Positions 53,931 to 62,341 of a stretch of 64,000 nt of DNA are shown one piece after another (position 1 is the stretch's first letter; each line of letters opens with the position of its first letter). The notes below the pieces were generated by a model. It did not search any database and was not told the DNA's origin. It saw nothing but the letters and a program-made list of their open reading frames with translations. The DNA is taken from assembly GCF_947495665.1 (NCBI RefSeq), contig NZ_CANLZV010000007.1, positions 1 to 64,000 of the forward strand, given 5' to 3'. A program made the translations under genes and the position numbers. The DNA is from an uncultured Sunxiuqinia sp. (GTDB taxonomy: Bacteria > Bacteroidota > Bacteroidia > Bacteroidales > Prolixibacteraceae).

Positions 53931-54836
53931 ATGGAGAAAACATTAATAGTCGTTCAAGGGCCCACGGGCATTGGAAAAAGTTCTTTAAGTATCCAACTGG
54001 CCAAACATTTCAAAACCGAAATCATTTCGGCTGATTCCCGTCAAATTTTCAGGGAACTGTCCATCGGAACAGCTGTTCCAACACCGGATGAGCTCAACCA
54101 GGCTCCCCACCACCTCATCCATTCCCATTCCATTCATGATGATTACAATGCCAGTCGCTTTGAATCCGACGCACTGGACTTAATTGCAAGCTGTTTTACC
54201 AAACAAGATATGCTGGTTATGACAGGTGGCTCCATGCTCTATGTTGATGCAGTATGCAAAGGAATTGACGAACAACCGGACGTTGATCATGAAATTCGGG
54301 AAAAACTAACCCGCGATTTTGAAGAAAAAGGCATTGAACACTTACGCATGAAATTAAAGCAACTTGATGCCAGCTACTACCAGCAAGTTGACCTTAAAAA
54401 CCCCAAACGGCTGATTCGGGCATTGGAAGTCTGCCTGATGACTGGCAAGCCCTATTCTTCATTCCGCAAAGAAACAATCAAAGAGCGTCCATTCAAAATC
54501 CTGAAAATTGGATTAAACATGGAACGTGAAAAACTCTACAACCAGATTAATAAACGGGTAGACCTTATGATGGCAGCCGGCCTGGAAGAGGAAGCCCGAA
54601 GCATTTATCCGTTCAAACACTTAAACTCACTCAATACCGTAGGTTATAAGGAGCTTTTTGCTTATTTCGATGGCGAAACCAGTTTGGAGAAGGCTGTTGA
54701 ACTCATCAAGCGAAACTCACGGCGCTATGCCCGCAAGCAGCTCACCTGGCTGCGCAAAGATCCGGACATTCATTGGTTTGAGCCCCATCAACAGGAGGAG
54801 ATCATCTGCTTTATTCATGAAACTCTGAAGACATGA
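53931..54836 (+). CDS. miaA: tRNA dimethylallyltransferase
   Basis: MiaA of 301 residues, which puts a dimethylallyl group on A37 of tRNAs that read UNN codons. The P-loop GPTGIGKSS is at 9-17. Residues of the substrate-binding site include SADSRQIFRELSIGTA (about 34-49), the diphosphate contact region HHLIHSHSIHDDYNASRF (about 64-81), and MTGGSMLYVDAV (about 97-108). The usual TVGYKELFAYFDG tail is near 240-252. It overlaps the Nudix gene by four bases. Confidence 0.95.
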   Translation: MEKTLIVVQGPTGIGKSSLSIQLAKHFKTEIISADSRQIFRELSIGTAVPTPDELNQAPHHLIHSHSIHDDYNASRFESDALDLIASCFTKQDMLVMTGGSMLYVDAVCKGIDEQPDVDHEIREKLTRDFEEKGIEHLRMKLKQLDASYYQQVDLKNPKRLIRALEVCLMTGKPYSSFRKETIKERPFKILKIGLNMEREKLYNQINKRVDLMMAAGLEEEARSIYPFKHLNSLNTVGYKELFAYFDGETSLEKAVELIKRNSRRYARKQLTWLRKDPDIHWFEPHQQEEIICFIHETLKT

Positions 54837-55294
54837 AACCAATGCAACCTAATCAATTTACCATTCGGATTTATGGTCTTTTCATCAACGACCAACAGGA
54901 GGTGTTGATTACCGACGAATTTCAGCTCAATACAAAAATGACCAAATTCCCAGGAGGCGGCCTGCAGTTTGGCGAAGGAACCATTGACTGCTTAAAACGG
55001 GAAATGCAGGAAGAATGTCAACAGGAGATTGAATCAATCACCCATTTCTACACCACTGATTTTTATCAAAAAGCCCTTTTTTACGAGAATCATCAACTCA
55101 TCAGCATTTACTACAAGGCCCGATTAAAAAAGCCCCTCAGATTTAAAATTTCTCAAAAGCCCTTTGATTTTGAAATTGAGGAGAACGGACAACAATCATT
55201 TCGATGGATAAAGCTGAAAGCGTTAAATCCTGACGATTTCTCTTTCCCGATTGATAAACATGTTGCACATTTGCTGAAACAACAAAATTCCTAG
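54833..55294 (+). CDS. Nudix hydrolase
   Basis: Hydrolase of 153 residues that splits nucleoside diphosphates linked to another group X. The Nudix box is present as GGGLQFGEGTIDCLKREMQE followed by ECQ (about 41-64), with the REMQEE acidic helix. The fold starts RIYGLFINDQQEVLI. Exact substrate is not defined. Its ATG is inside the miaA end (ATGA), so translation is coupled. Confidence 0.88.
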   Translation: MKPMQPNQFTIRIYGLFINDQQEVLITDEFQLNTKMTKFPGGGLQFGEGTIDCLKREMQEECQQEIESITHFYTTDFYQKALFYENHQLISIYYKARLKKPLRFKISQKPFDFEIEENGQQSFRWIKLKALNPDDFSFPIDKHVAHLLKQQNS

Positions 55295-55336
55295 AAATTA
55301 CGGACAGAGGTTCTACCTCCCAAAGTATAGCTTGAA

Positions 55337-56482
55337 ATGACTAAAACCATCAAAATAATAGGTCCGGCCTATCCGTTTCGCGGCGGACTGGCTGCATACA
55401 ACGAACGTTTGGCTATTGAGTTTCAGAACCAGGGCTACCAAGTAGAAATAGAAACCTTTACCATTCAATATCCGAAACTTCTGTTTCCCGGCAAGTCGCA
55501 GTATGTTGACGGACAAGCACCAGAGCAGTTAAAAATCAAGCGAACCGTAAATTCCATCAACCCTCTCAACTGGTTTCGGGTTGGAAAACGTATTCAGAAA
55601 GAAAAACCCGACCTGCTGATGGTGCGGTACTGGCTGCCATTTATGGGTCCCGTTTTAGGTACCATCTGCCGCATTGTACGCAAAAACGCACATACCAAGG
55701 TCATTTGCCTTGCCGACAACATAGTGCCCCACGAAAAACGCCCCGGTGATCGTTTGCTCACCCATTATTTCATGAAAAGCATTGATGGTATGGTCGCCAT
55801 GTCACAATCGGTACTCAACGACATCAACCTTTTCACTCCCGGGCTTCACCGGGCACTTTGTCCGCACCCCTTGTTCGACAACTTTGGCGAACGCCTGGAG
55901 CAAACTAAAGCCAAAAGCCTGCTTCAACTGGACCAGGAAACCAGCTACTTGCTTTTCTTTGGGTTCATACGCGAGTACAAAGGACTCGATATTTTGCTAA
56001 AAGCCTTTGCTGATGAACGAATACAAAAGCTTCCGGTGAAGTTGATTGTTGCCGGTGAATTTTACACCAAGCCCGAACCCTACCTGCAAATGTTAGCCGA
56101 TTGGGATCTCAATAACCGGGTTCTACTACACACGGACTTTATCCCGAATGATAAAGTCAATCAGTATTTCAGTGCAGCCGACTTGGTGGTACAACCCTAT
56201 AAAAGTGCCACGCAAAGTGGCGTAACACAAATTGGCTATCATTTCGAAAAGGCCATGTTGGTAACCGATGTGGGCGGGCTTTCTGAAATTATACCGCACA
56301 AAAAGGTTGGCTATGTAGTGCCCCCCAATGAAAAAGCCATTGCTGATGCCATTGTCGATTTTTACGACAACAAACGTCAGGCGGTATTCGAAGAAAACAT
56401 CATCGAAGAGAAAAAGAAATTTTCCTGGGCTAACATGGTTCAGGCATTTCAATCGGTTTACAACTCACTGAACAAGCCTTAA
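55337..56482 (+). CDS. GT4-family glycosyltransferase
   Basis: GT-B fold transferase of 381 residues. The N-terminal glycine-rich loop reads PAYPFRGGLAAYNERLAIEF (10-29). The C-terminal nucleotide-sugar domain has LLFFGFIREYKGLDILL (about 199-215) and the acidic SATQSGVTQIGYHFEKAML (about 292-310) with TDVGGLSEI. The last part is the retaining GT4 signature. The product (polysaccharide, lipid-linked sugar or other) is unknown. It lies 42 bases after the Nudix gene. Confidence 0.9.
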   Translation: MTKTIKIIGPAYPFRGGLAAYNERLAIEFQNQGYQVEIETFTIQYPKLLFPGKSQYVDGQAPEQLKIKRTVNSINPLNWFRVGKRIQKEKPDLLMVRYWLPFMGPVLGTICRIVRKNAHTKVICLADNIVPHEKRPGDRLLTHYFMKSIDGMVAMSQSVLNDINLFTPGLHRALCPHPLFDNFGERLEQTKAKSLLQLDQETSYLLFFGFIREYKGLDILLKAFADERIQKLPVKLIVAGEFYTKPEPYLQMLADWDLNNRVLLHTDFIPNDKVNQYFSAADLVVQPYKSATQSGVTQIGYHFEKAMLVTDVGGLSEIIPHKKVGYVVPPNEKAIADAIVDFYDNKRQAVFEENIIEEKKKFSWANMVQAFQSVYNSLNKP

Positions 56483-56658
56483 AAAATCCTGTTTTTCTCA
56501 CGAGTAAGACTGGTCGGTCTGAACAAATACAGCCACTTAATGCTTTCATTAACGATGGGTGAAATCTGTTTATTTCGGACACCAGACCAGGTTAATTTTT
56601 ATACGAAATAGACTATATTTACCTTTTGCAAATCGGAAAAGGCATTAATACTTGTTGC

Positions 56659-58911
56659 ATGACGGAGATTAATAAATTACAGACGAAAGCAGAGCAGCGA
56701 TTAATTGCTGACTATTACGATAATTTGACCAATACATTTGCCCAGCGAATTACCGATGAGGGACGTGAGCGCATTCGAAGAGCTTTTGAATTTGCCAACA
56801 GTGCACATGCTGGCGTCAAACGCAAATCCGGCGAGCCTTACATCATTCATCCGCTGGCCGTTGCCCAAATCGTATCTGGTGAAATGGGCTTGGGGGCCAC
56901 CTCAATTATCTCAGCCATTCTGCACGACGTTGTTGAAGATACCGATTACACCCTTGAGGACATTCAAAACCTGTTTGGCGAGAAAGTAAGTAAGGTTGTA
57001 GACGGGCTGACCAAACTATCCGATGAAATTACCGCTCAGCATGATTCGAAACAAGCCACCAATTTCCGGAAAATGCTGATGACCCTTTCCGATGATGTTC
57101 GGGTGATTCTGATCAAGCTGGCTGACAGACTCCATAACATGCGTACGCTCGACAGCATGCCGCTTCCCAAGCAACTGAAAATTGCCGCTGAAACCCTGTA
57201 TATATTTGCTCCCTTGGCGCACCGGCTAGGTCTCTATTCCATCAAAACAGAACTGGAAGACCTCAGCTTGAAGTACAAACAGCCCGAAACTTACAATCAG
57301 ATTGTATTCAGGCTCCACAGCCAGCGCGAACGCAGAGAATACCTGGTGGATGAATTTATCAAGCCAGTTCAGGAGCAGCTCGAAAAAGAGGGCATCGACT
57401 TTACGGTTTCCGGACGCTTAAAATCCATCTATTCCATCTGGAATAAAATGCAAACCAAAGGCGTTTCGTTTGACGAAGTGTATGACTTGATGGCCATCCG
57501 GATTGTATTCAAGCCTAAGCCCAATGTTTCAGAAAAAAGGCAATGCTTCGACATTCTTTCGCTGATTACCGACATTTACAAACCCAAGCCCGATCGTATT
57601 CGCGACTGGATCACCATTCCAAAGGCCAATGGTTATGAAGCACTTCATGTTACCGTAATGGGCCCGGAAGGCAAGTGGGTTGAAGTCCAAATTCGAACCG
57701 AACGCATGGACGAAGTGGCCGAGCGTGGATTTGCCGCACACTACAACTACAAGTACAAAGGCGTTCATTCTCCGGAAACAGAGCTGGACAAATGGCTGGA
57801 AAAAATCCGGGAAATGCTCCAGAACCCCGAATCGGATGCCATGGAGTTTCTGGATCAATTTAAGATGAATTTATTTTCATCCGAAATCGTTGTTTTCACT
57901 CCGAAAGGTGACATGATCAACTTGCCCAAAAGTGCCACAGTCATCGATTTCGCCTATGAAATTCACACCGACCTGGGCAATCATTGTATTGGAGCCAAAG
58001 TCAATCACAAATTGGTACCTGTTAGTCATGTCCTGCAAAGTGGCGATCAGATTGAATTACTTACCTCCAAAACCCAGACACCCGATCTTTCATGGCTGCA
58101 GTTTATGACCACGGCCAAAGCAAAAACCAAGGTGAAGCAAGCGTTCAAAATGGACAAGAAGATGCACTTGGAGAAAGGCCGTGAAATTATTGTAGAAAAG
58201 CTGAAAGAACACAAAATAAAACCTTCGTCCGACACCCTGAAAAAACTGGCATCCCACTACAACCTGTCCAACAAAGACCAGCTATACGCCCATGTAGGTA
58301 TGGGATTCATTCAGATTGACGACCTGGAAAGCATATTAAAAACTCGTCGTGAAAACAAACTTGCCAAGTATTGGAAACTTTCTTTCGGAAAAAACAAAAA
58401 AGAAGAAAGCGAATTGGAACTTGAGTTGCCCAAAACACAGATCAACAAGAAAAACACCTTTTTGCTGAAAGAAGATCCGGACGAAAGCACCTATACCCTG
58501 GCCAAATGCTGCCAACCCATTCCGGGCGACAATGTGCTGGGCTACATGAGCTCGAATAACCACGTCATTATTCATAAGCGGAATTGTCCTGAAGCAAACA
58601 AGCTCATGTCGCAACAAGGCGACCGAATTATTACAGCAGAATGGACGAACTTCAAAAAACGCTCCTACCTGACCCGCATCAAGATAAACGGCTTCGACCG
58701 GGTAGGAATTGTCAGCGAGGTAACCAACATCATCTCCAAGCAGAACAACATCAACATGCGCACGGTAATGTTTGACACCCACGATGGTATTTTCGAAGGA
58801 GACCTGTTTATTTATATCCACAACCTGGATGACTTAAATAAATTAATTTCACGATTAATGAAAATCAAAGGAATAGACACCATTGAGCGAATTGAAAAAG
58901 TTGAGAATTAG
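56659..58911 (+). CDS. rel: Bifunctional (p)ppGpp synthetase/hydrolase, RelA/SpoT family
   Basis: Stringent-response enzyme of 750 residues from the ATG at 56659. The longer frame begins with TTG and eleven residues that do not fit. Domains in order are HD hydrolase (about 45-190, with HDVVEDTDYTLEDI and ADRLHNMRT), synthetase (about 230-360, GRLKSIYSIWNKMQ), TGS (about 400-460, VFTPKGDMINLPKSATVIDFA) and a C-terminal ACT domain (about 670-745). The HD motif is intact, so it should both make and degrade (p)ppGpp. It lies upstream of the Fur-like and purA genes. Confidence 0.95.
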   Translation: MTEINKLQTKAEQRLIADYYDNLTNTFAQRITDEGRERIRRAFEFANSAHAGVKRKSGEPYIIHPLAVAQIVSGEMGLGATSIISAILHDVVEDTDYTLEDIQNLFGEKVSKVVDGLTKLSDEITAQHDSKQATNFRKMLMTLSDDVRVILIKLADRLHNMRTLDSMPLPKQLKIAAETLYIFAPLAHRLGLYSIKTELEDLSLKYKQPETYNQIVFRLHSQRERREYLVDEFIKPVQEQLEKEGIDFTVSGRLKSIYSIWNKMQTKGVSFDEVYDLMAIRIVFKPKPNVSEKRQCFDILSLITDIYKPKPDRIRDWITIPKANGYEALHVTVMGPEGKWVEVQIRTERMDEVAERGFAAHYNYKYKGVHSPETELDKWLEKIREMLQNPESDAMEFLDQFKMNLFSSEIVVFTPKGDMINLPKSATVIDFAYEIHTDLGNHCIGAKVNHKLVPVSHVLQSGDQIELLTSKTQTPDLSWLQFMTTAKAKTKVKQAFKMDKKMHLEKGREIIVEKLKEHKIKPSSDTLKKLASHYNLSNKDQLYAHVGMGFIQIDDLESILKTRRENKLAKYWKLSFGKNKKEESELELELPKTQINKKNTFLLKEDPDESTYTLAKCCQPIPGDNVLGYMSSNNHVIIHKRNCPEANKLMSQQGDRIITAEWTNFKKRSYLTRIKINGFDRVGIVSEVTNIISKQNNINMRTVMFDTHDGIFEGDLFIYIHNLDDLNKLISRLMKIKGIDTIERIEKVEN

Positions 58912-58945
58912 TTTATATTTAGTCTAAACAATCCCCATTTTTTAC

Positions 58946-58953
58946 TATTTTTG
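58946..58953 (+). promoter_or_regulatory. Candidate -7 element of the Fur-like gene
   Basis: TATTTTTG fits TAnnTTTG and lies 26 bases before the ATG at 58979. The -33 position is not matched. Confidence 0.42.
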
Positions 58954-58978
58954 TGCTTTATTTAAAATTGGTTTAAAT

Positions 58979-59419
58979 ATGAATAACCATAAAACGAAAG
59001 ATACTGTGAAAAACATGTTCACAGAATACCTGGAGAAGAATGGGCACCGAAAAACCCCGGAGCGCTTTGCCATTCTTGACGAGATTTATTCTCGTGAAGG
59101 GCATTTTGATATTGAATCGCTCTATATTTCGATGAAAAATAAAAATTACCGGGTCAGCAGGGCAACGCTATACAACACCATTGACTTACTACTGGAATGC
59201 AAACTCGTCGTTAAGCATCAGTTTGGCAAAAACATTGCTCAGTTTGAAAAAGCATTTGCCACCCTGCAACACGACCACCTGATTGACACCAACAACGGCA
59301 TTGTCAAGGAATTTTACGATCCACGTATTCGTGAAATTATTGAAGAAGCCTGTTTGAAGTATAATTTCAAGCTTTCGCACCACACCCTGTACATTTACGG
59401 AGAAAGCATTGAACCTTAA
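58979..59419 (+). CDS. Fur family transcriptional regulator lacking the CxxC zinc motif
   Basis: Dimeric regulator of 146 residues. The winged helix (about 20-85) has [20 protein letters not shown] and the recognition region [16 protein letters not shown] (about 58-73). The dimerisation part starts [15 protein letters not shown], but the CxxC pairs that hold structural zinc in Fur, PerR and Zur are missing: HDHLI is followed by DTNNGIV in place of the usual Cys-x2-Cys. Metal or signal binding must therefore differ, and the regulon is unknown. Its terminator separates it from purA. Confidence 0.88.
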   Translation: MNNHKTKDTVKNMFTEYLEKNGHRKTPERFAILDEIYSREGHFDIESLYISMKNKNYRVSRATLYNTIDLLLECKLVVKHQFGKNIAQFEKAFATLQHDHLIDTNNGIVKEFYDPRIREIIEEACLKYNFKLSHHTLYIYGESIEP

Positions 59420-59447
59420 CTTCTATTAAACTCATTATAAATAAACG

Positions 59448-59472
59448 GCCTCTGATGAAACAGAGGCTTTTT
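59448..59472 (+). terminator. Terminator of the Fur-like gene
   Basis: GCCTCTG (59448-59454) and CAGAGGC (59461-59467) around a 6-base loop, followed by TTTTTT. Confidence 0.88.
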
Positions 59473-59530
59473 TATGCCCGAATGAAAAAATAATTTGTAA
59501 TTTTATTCGCCAAATAATACACAATTTGGC

Positions 59531-59572
59531 ACCGCAGAACACTTTCAGGATGAAAGCATTAAACTCTGCGGT
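59531..59572 (+). promoter_or_regulatory. Nested-hairpin leader of purA
   Basis: An outer stem ACCGCAGA (59531-59538) / TCTGCGGT (59565-59572) encloses an inner hairpin CTTTCA (59542-59547) / TGAAAG (59551-59556). Upstream ACAATTTG (59521-59528) resembles a -7 box, so the structure would sit at the mRNA start, 33 bases before the ATG. It is not followed by a T run, so it is not a simple terminator. It could control translation or stability. Confidence 0.5.
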
Positions 59573-59605
59573 TTAATTATGCTTTAAAATTGTAACCCAA
59601 ATAGA

Positions 59606-60883
59606 ATGAAAGTAGATGTTATTTTAGGTCTCCAATGGGGAGATGAAGGAAAAGGAAAGATTGTAGACGTCTTAACCCCAAAATACGATGCCATTTCTCG
59701 GTTTCAAGGTGGACCAAACGCTGGGCACACACTAGAAATCAACGATTTCAAGCAAGTATTACACTCTATTCCGTCAGGAATCTTCCACGAAAATAAAGTC
59801 AACCTCATTGGAAACGGTGTTGTGCTGGATCCTTTGGTTTTTAAGAAAGAAATTGACTCGTTGAAAAAGCACGGTCTGGACTTGCACAAAAACCTGTACA
59901 TCTCTAAAAAAGCCCACCTGATTTTACCAACTCACAAATTGCTTGACGCAGCTTCGGAAGCAGCCAAAGGGGATACAAAAATCGGATCAACCTTAAAAGG
60001 GATTGGACCAACCTACAAAGATAAAATTGGACGGGATGGCTTGCGTGTTGGTGATTTGGGCGAAAATTTTGAAGAAAAATACGCTCAACGCACGAACGCT
60101 CACAAAGAAATGCTTGAAAAATTCTTCCAGTTCGACTACAAAGAGCTTCTTGAACAGGTTGAGAAAGAGTGGTTCGAAGCCATTGAGATTTTAAAAGAAT
60201 TTACCTTTGTTGACAGCGAGCACATGGTTAACGACCTGTTGCAGGAAGAAAAATCGGTCTTGGCTGAAGGTGCACAAGGAACTCTACTGGACATCGATTT
60301 TGGATCATACCCTTTTGTTACTTCGTCCAACACCATTTGTGCAGGAGCATGTACCGGACTGGGAATTGCGCCACAAAAAATTGGCAAAGTATTCGGAATC
60401 TTCAAAGCCTATTGCACACGCGTAGGTATGGGACCTTTCCCAACCGAGCTTCACTGTGAAACCGGCCAAAAACTGCGCGATGCAGGAAATGAGTACGGAT
60501 CAACAACCGGACGCCCACGGCGTTGTGGCTGGCTTGACTTGGTTGCTCTGAAATATTCCATCATGATTAATGGTGTAACCGAACTTTTCATGATGAAAGG
60601 AGACGTTCTTGACGACTTTGACACCATTAAAGTTTGTGTGGGCTACGAAATTGACGGTGAAGTTGTTGATAAGTTTCCGTTTGAGTTGGACGACCAGGTA
60701 AAACCAATTTATGTCGAGCTTCCTGGCTGGAAAACAGATTTGACAAAACTCACTCATCCAAATGAGTTTCCGGAAGAGCTGAACAACTACATCAGCTTCA
60801 TTGAAGATGAAACCGGCGTTCCAATTACGATCACTTCGGTTGGACCTAACCGGGCACAAACCATCCACACGGTTAAAGAATAA
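59606..60883 (+). CDS. purA: Adenylosuccinate synthetase
   Basis: First committed step from IMP to AMP, joining IMP and aspartate with GTP. The protein has 425 residues. The GTP-loop GLQWGDEGKGKIVD (8-21) carries Asp13 (DEGKGK) as in the family. A GPNAGHT stretch is near 36-42, and the GIGPTYKDKIGRDGLRVGD loop near 132-150. TSNTICAGACTGLGIAP is near 238-254. The SVGPNRAQTI motif is near the C-terminus. It is preceded by a nested hairpin leader and ends at a strong terminator. Confidence 0.97.
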   Translation: MKVDVILGLQWGDEGKGKIVDVLTPKYDAISRFQGGPNAGHTLEINDFKQVLHSIPSGIFHENKVNLIGNGVVLDPLVFKKEIDSLKKHGLDLHKNLYISKKAHLILPTHKLLDAASEAAKGDTKIGSTLKGIGPTYKDKIGRDGLRVGDLGENFEEKYAQRTNAHKEMLEKFFQFDYKELLEQVEKEWFEAIEILKEFTFVDSEHMVNDLLQEEKSVLAEGAQGTLLDIDFGSYPFVTSSNTICAGACTGLGIAPQKIGKVFGIFKAYCTRVGMGPFPTELHCETGQKLRDAGNEYGSTTGRPRRCGWLDLVALKYSIMINGVTELFMMKGDVLDDFDTIKVCVGYEIDGEVVDKFPFELDDQVKPIYVELPGWKTDLTKLTHPNEFPEELNNYISFIEDETGVPITITSVGPNRAQTIHTVKE

Positions 60884-60908
60884 CAAGCCAAATTCATAAA
60901 ATACCTCA

Positions 60909-60936
60909 AAAGAGCCCTAAATAAGGGCTCTTTTTC
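60909..60936 (+). terminator. Terminator of purA
   Basis: AAAGAGCCCT (60909-60918) and AGGGCTCTTT (60924-60933), 5-base loop, with T residues following. Confidence 0.86.
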
Positions 60937-61237
60937 GTTTAAATCATTTCATTTTCTTTTTAAAGTTCACTTAAAATACTATTTTTAGCATGCTTATTCC
61001 AGAAGGCTTTTTATTTTCTTCTATAAATACATTTTCATCTTTTTTTTGGTGCTTAGGAGGATAATTATTTTACAGAAGATGGGACTTTTAAAAAGATACT
61101 ACCCGGAATAGGTATTTGCGATTTACATAGAGAAAAGTAAAACCATAACCGTTTTACAGCAGGGACGTTCAACGAGTTTTCTTAACAGAAAAGTCTCAAA
61201 ATAGTAGTTTTTTGAAACCAAAAATGAATGAACGTTT
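60937..61237. other. About 300-bp spacer between purA and the DSD1-like gene
   Basis: AT-rich, with no open frame beyond about ten codons. An AGGAGG at about 61058 is not placed before a start at useful distance. No promoter with both consensus elements was found. Confidence 0.5.
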
Positions 61238-62341
61238 ATGAACATTGTGCGCCCGACCTTAATCCTTGACAAAGAAGTATGTTTAAGGAATATTGCCCGA
61301 ATGGCTGAAAAAGCTAAAGCTAAAAAACTGTTTTTCAGACCACATTTTAAAACCCATCAATCAGCTGTTGTGGGGGAATGGTTTCGTGAGCATGGAGTAA
61401 CCGCCATCACGGTGTCCTCTGTTCAAATGGCCACCTATTTTGCCCAGCATGGATGGAACGACATTACCATCGCCGTACCAGTCAACATACTGGAAATAAA
61501 CCAAATCAATTCGCTGGCAAAAAAAATAAACCTCAACCTGATTGTTGAGAATAAAGACATCCTGACACAACTCGCTAAATTTATAAAATCACCAATAGGA
61601 CTGTTTATCGAAATCGACACGGGGCACAACCGAACTGGAATTATGGCCAGTAAAACCAATCAGATAGACAGTCTGCTGGAAATTATTAAGCAAACCTCAG
61701 CCATTCAATTCAAGGGATTTTTGACCCACGCAGGTCATACTTACAAAGCCAAAAGCAGGCATGAGATCTTCAATTTTCATTTTGATGCCCTGCTGAAAAT
61801 GCGTTCACTCAGAAACCGATACAAAAAAGATTGGCCCAACCTGCTTGTTTCCATGGGCGACACGCCTTCGGAAAGCATTTGCGAAAACTTTGATGGGGTA
61901 GATGAAATTCGCCCCGGGAACTTTGTCTTCTACGACCTTATGCAACTCAAACTGGGAAGCTGTAATTTTGAAGACATTGCCATCCGGCTCGTATGCCCGG
62001 TAATTGCCAAACACGGCTCGCGCAACGAGATTACCATTTACGGCGGAGCCATCCATATTTCCAAGGATTCCATTATCAATACGGATGGGAAGAGCCTGTA
62101 CGGACAGATCGTCGTTCGTAAAGACGATGAAAAGATCTTGCTGGATGAGAAAAACTACCTTTGCGAAATGTCGCAGGAAACAGGTATTCTGAAACTAACC
62201 TACAAGGATTTTAACCTGATCAATGTAGGCGATCTGGTTGAAATTATTCCGGTACACAGCTGTTTGACCGTTAACCTAATGGGAAATTATTACACAACAG
62301 ATGGCGAACTAATTTCGTTAATCCCAAAATCAACCAACTAA
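61238..62341 (+). CDS. DSD1/D-threonine aldolase-like PLP enzyme
   Basis: PLP-dependent enzyme of 367 residues in the fold-type III (alanine racemase-like) group. The PLP lysine is Lys38 in FFRPHFKTHQ, the typical RPHxKTH motif of D-threonine aldolase and D-serine dehydratase (DSD1). The metal pair His340 and Cys342 (IPVHSCLTVN) fits the zinc site of these enzymes. An early DTGHNRTGI loop (about 126-134) is near the barrel's middle. It would act on a D-amino acid such as D-threonine or D-serine, though racemase activity is not ruled out. It overlaps by four bases with the cyclase gene on the other strand. Confidence 0.85.
   Translation: MNIVRPTLILDKEVCLRNIARMAEKAKAKKLFFRPHFKTHQSAVVGEWFREHGVTAITVSSVQMATYFAQHGWNDITIAVPVNILEINQINSLAKKINLNLIVENKDILTQLAKFIKSPIGLFIEIDTGHNRTGIMASKTNQIDSLLEIIKQTSAIQFKGFLTHAGHTYKAKSRHEIFNFHFDALLKMRSLRNRYKKDWPNLLVSMGDTPSESICENFDGVDEIRPGNFVFYDLMQLKLGSCNFEDIAIRLVCPVIAKHGSRNEITIYGGAIHISKDSIINTDGKSLYGQIVVRKDDEKILLDEKNYLCEMSQETGILKLTYKDFNLINVGDLVEIIPVHSCLTVNLMGNYYTTDGELISLIPKSTN

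Noticed and set aside
61050-61110. Micro-ORF after AGGAGG near 61058 in the purA/DSD1-like spacer
   Set aside because: The SD is about 19 bases from the only ATG and the frame is about ten codons with no support.
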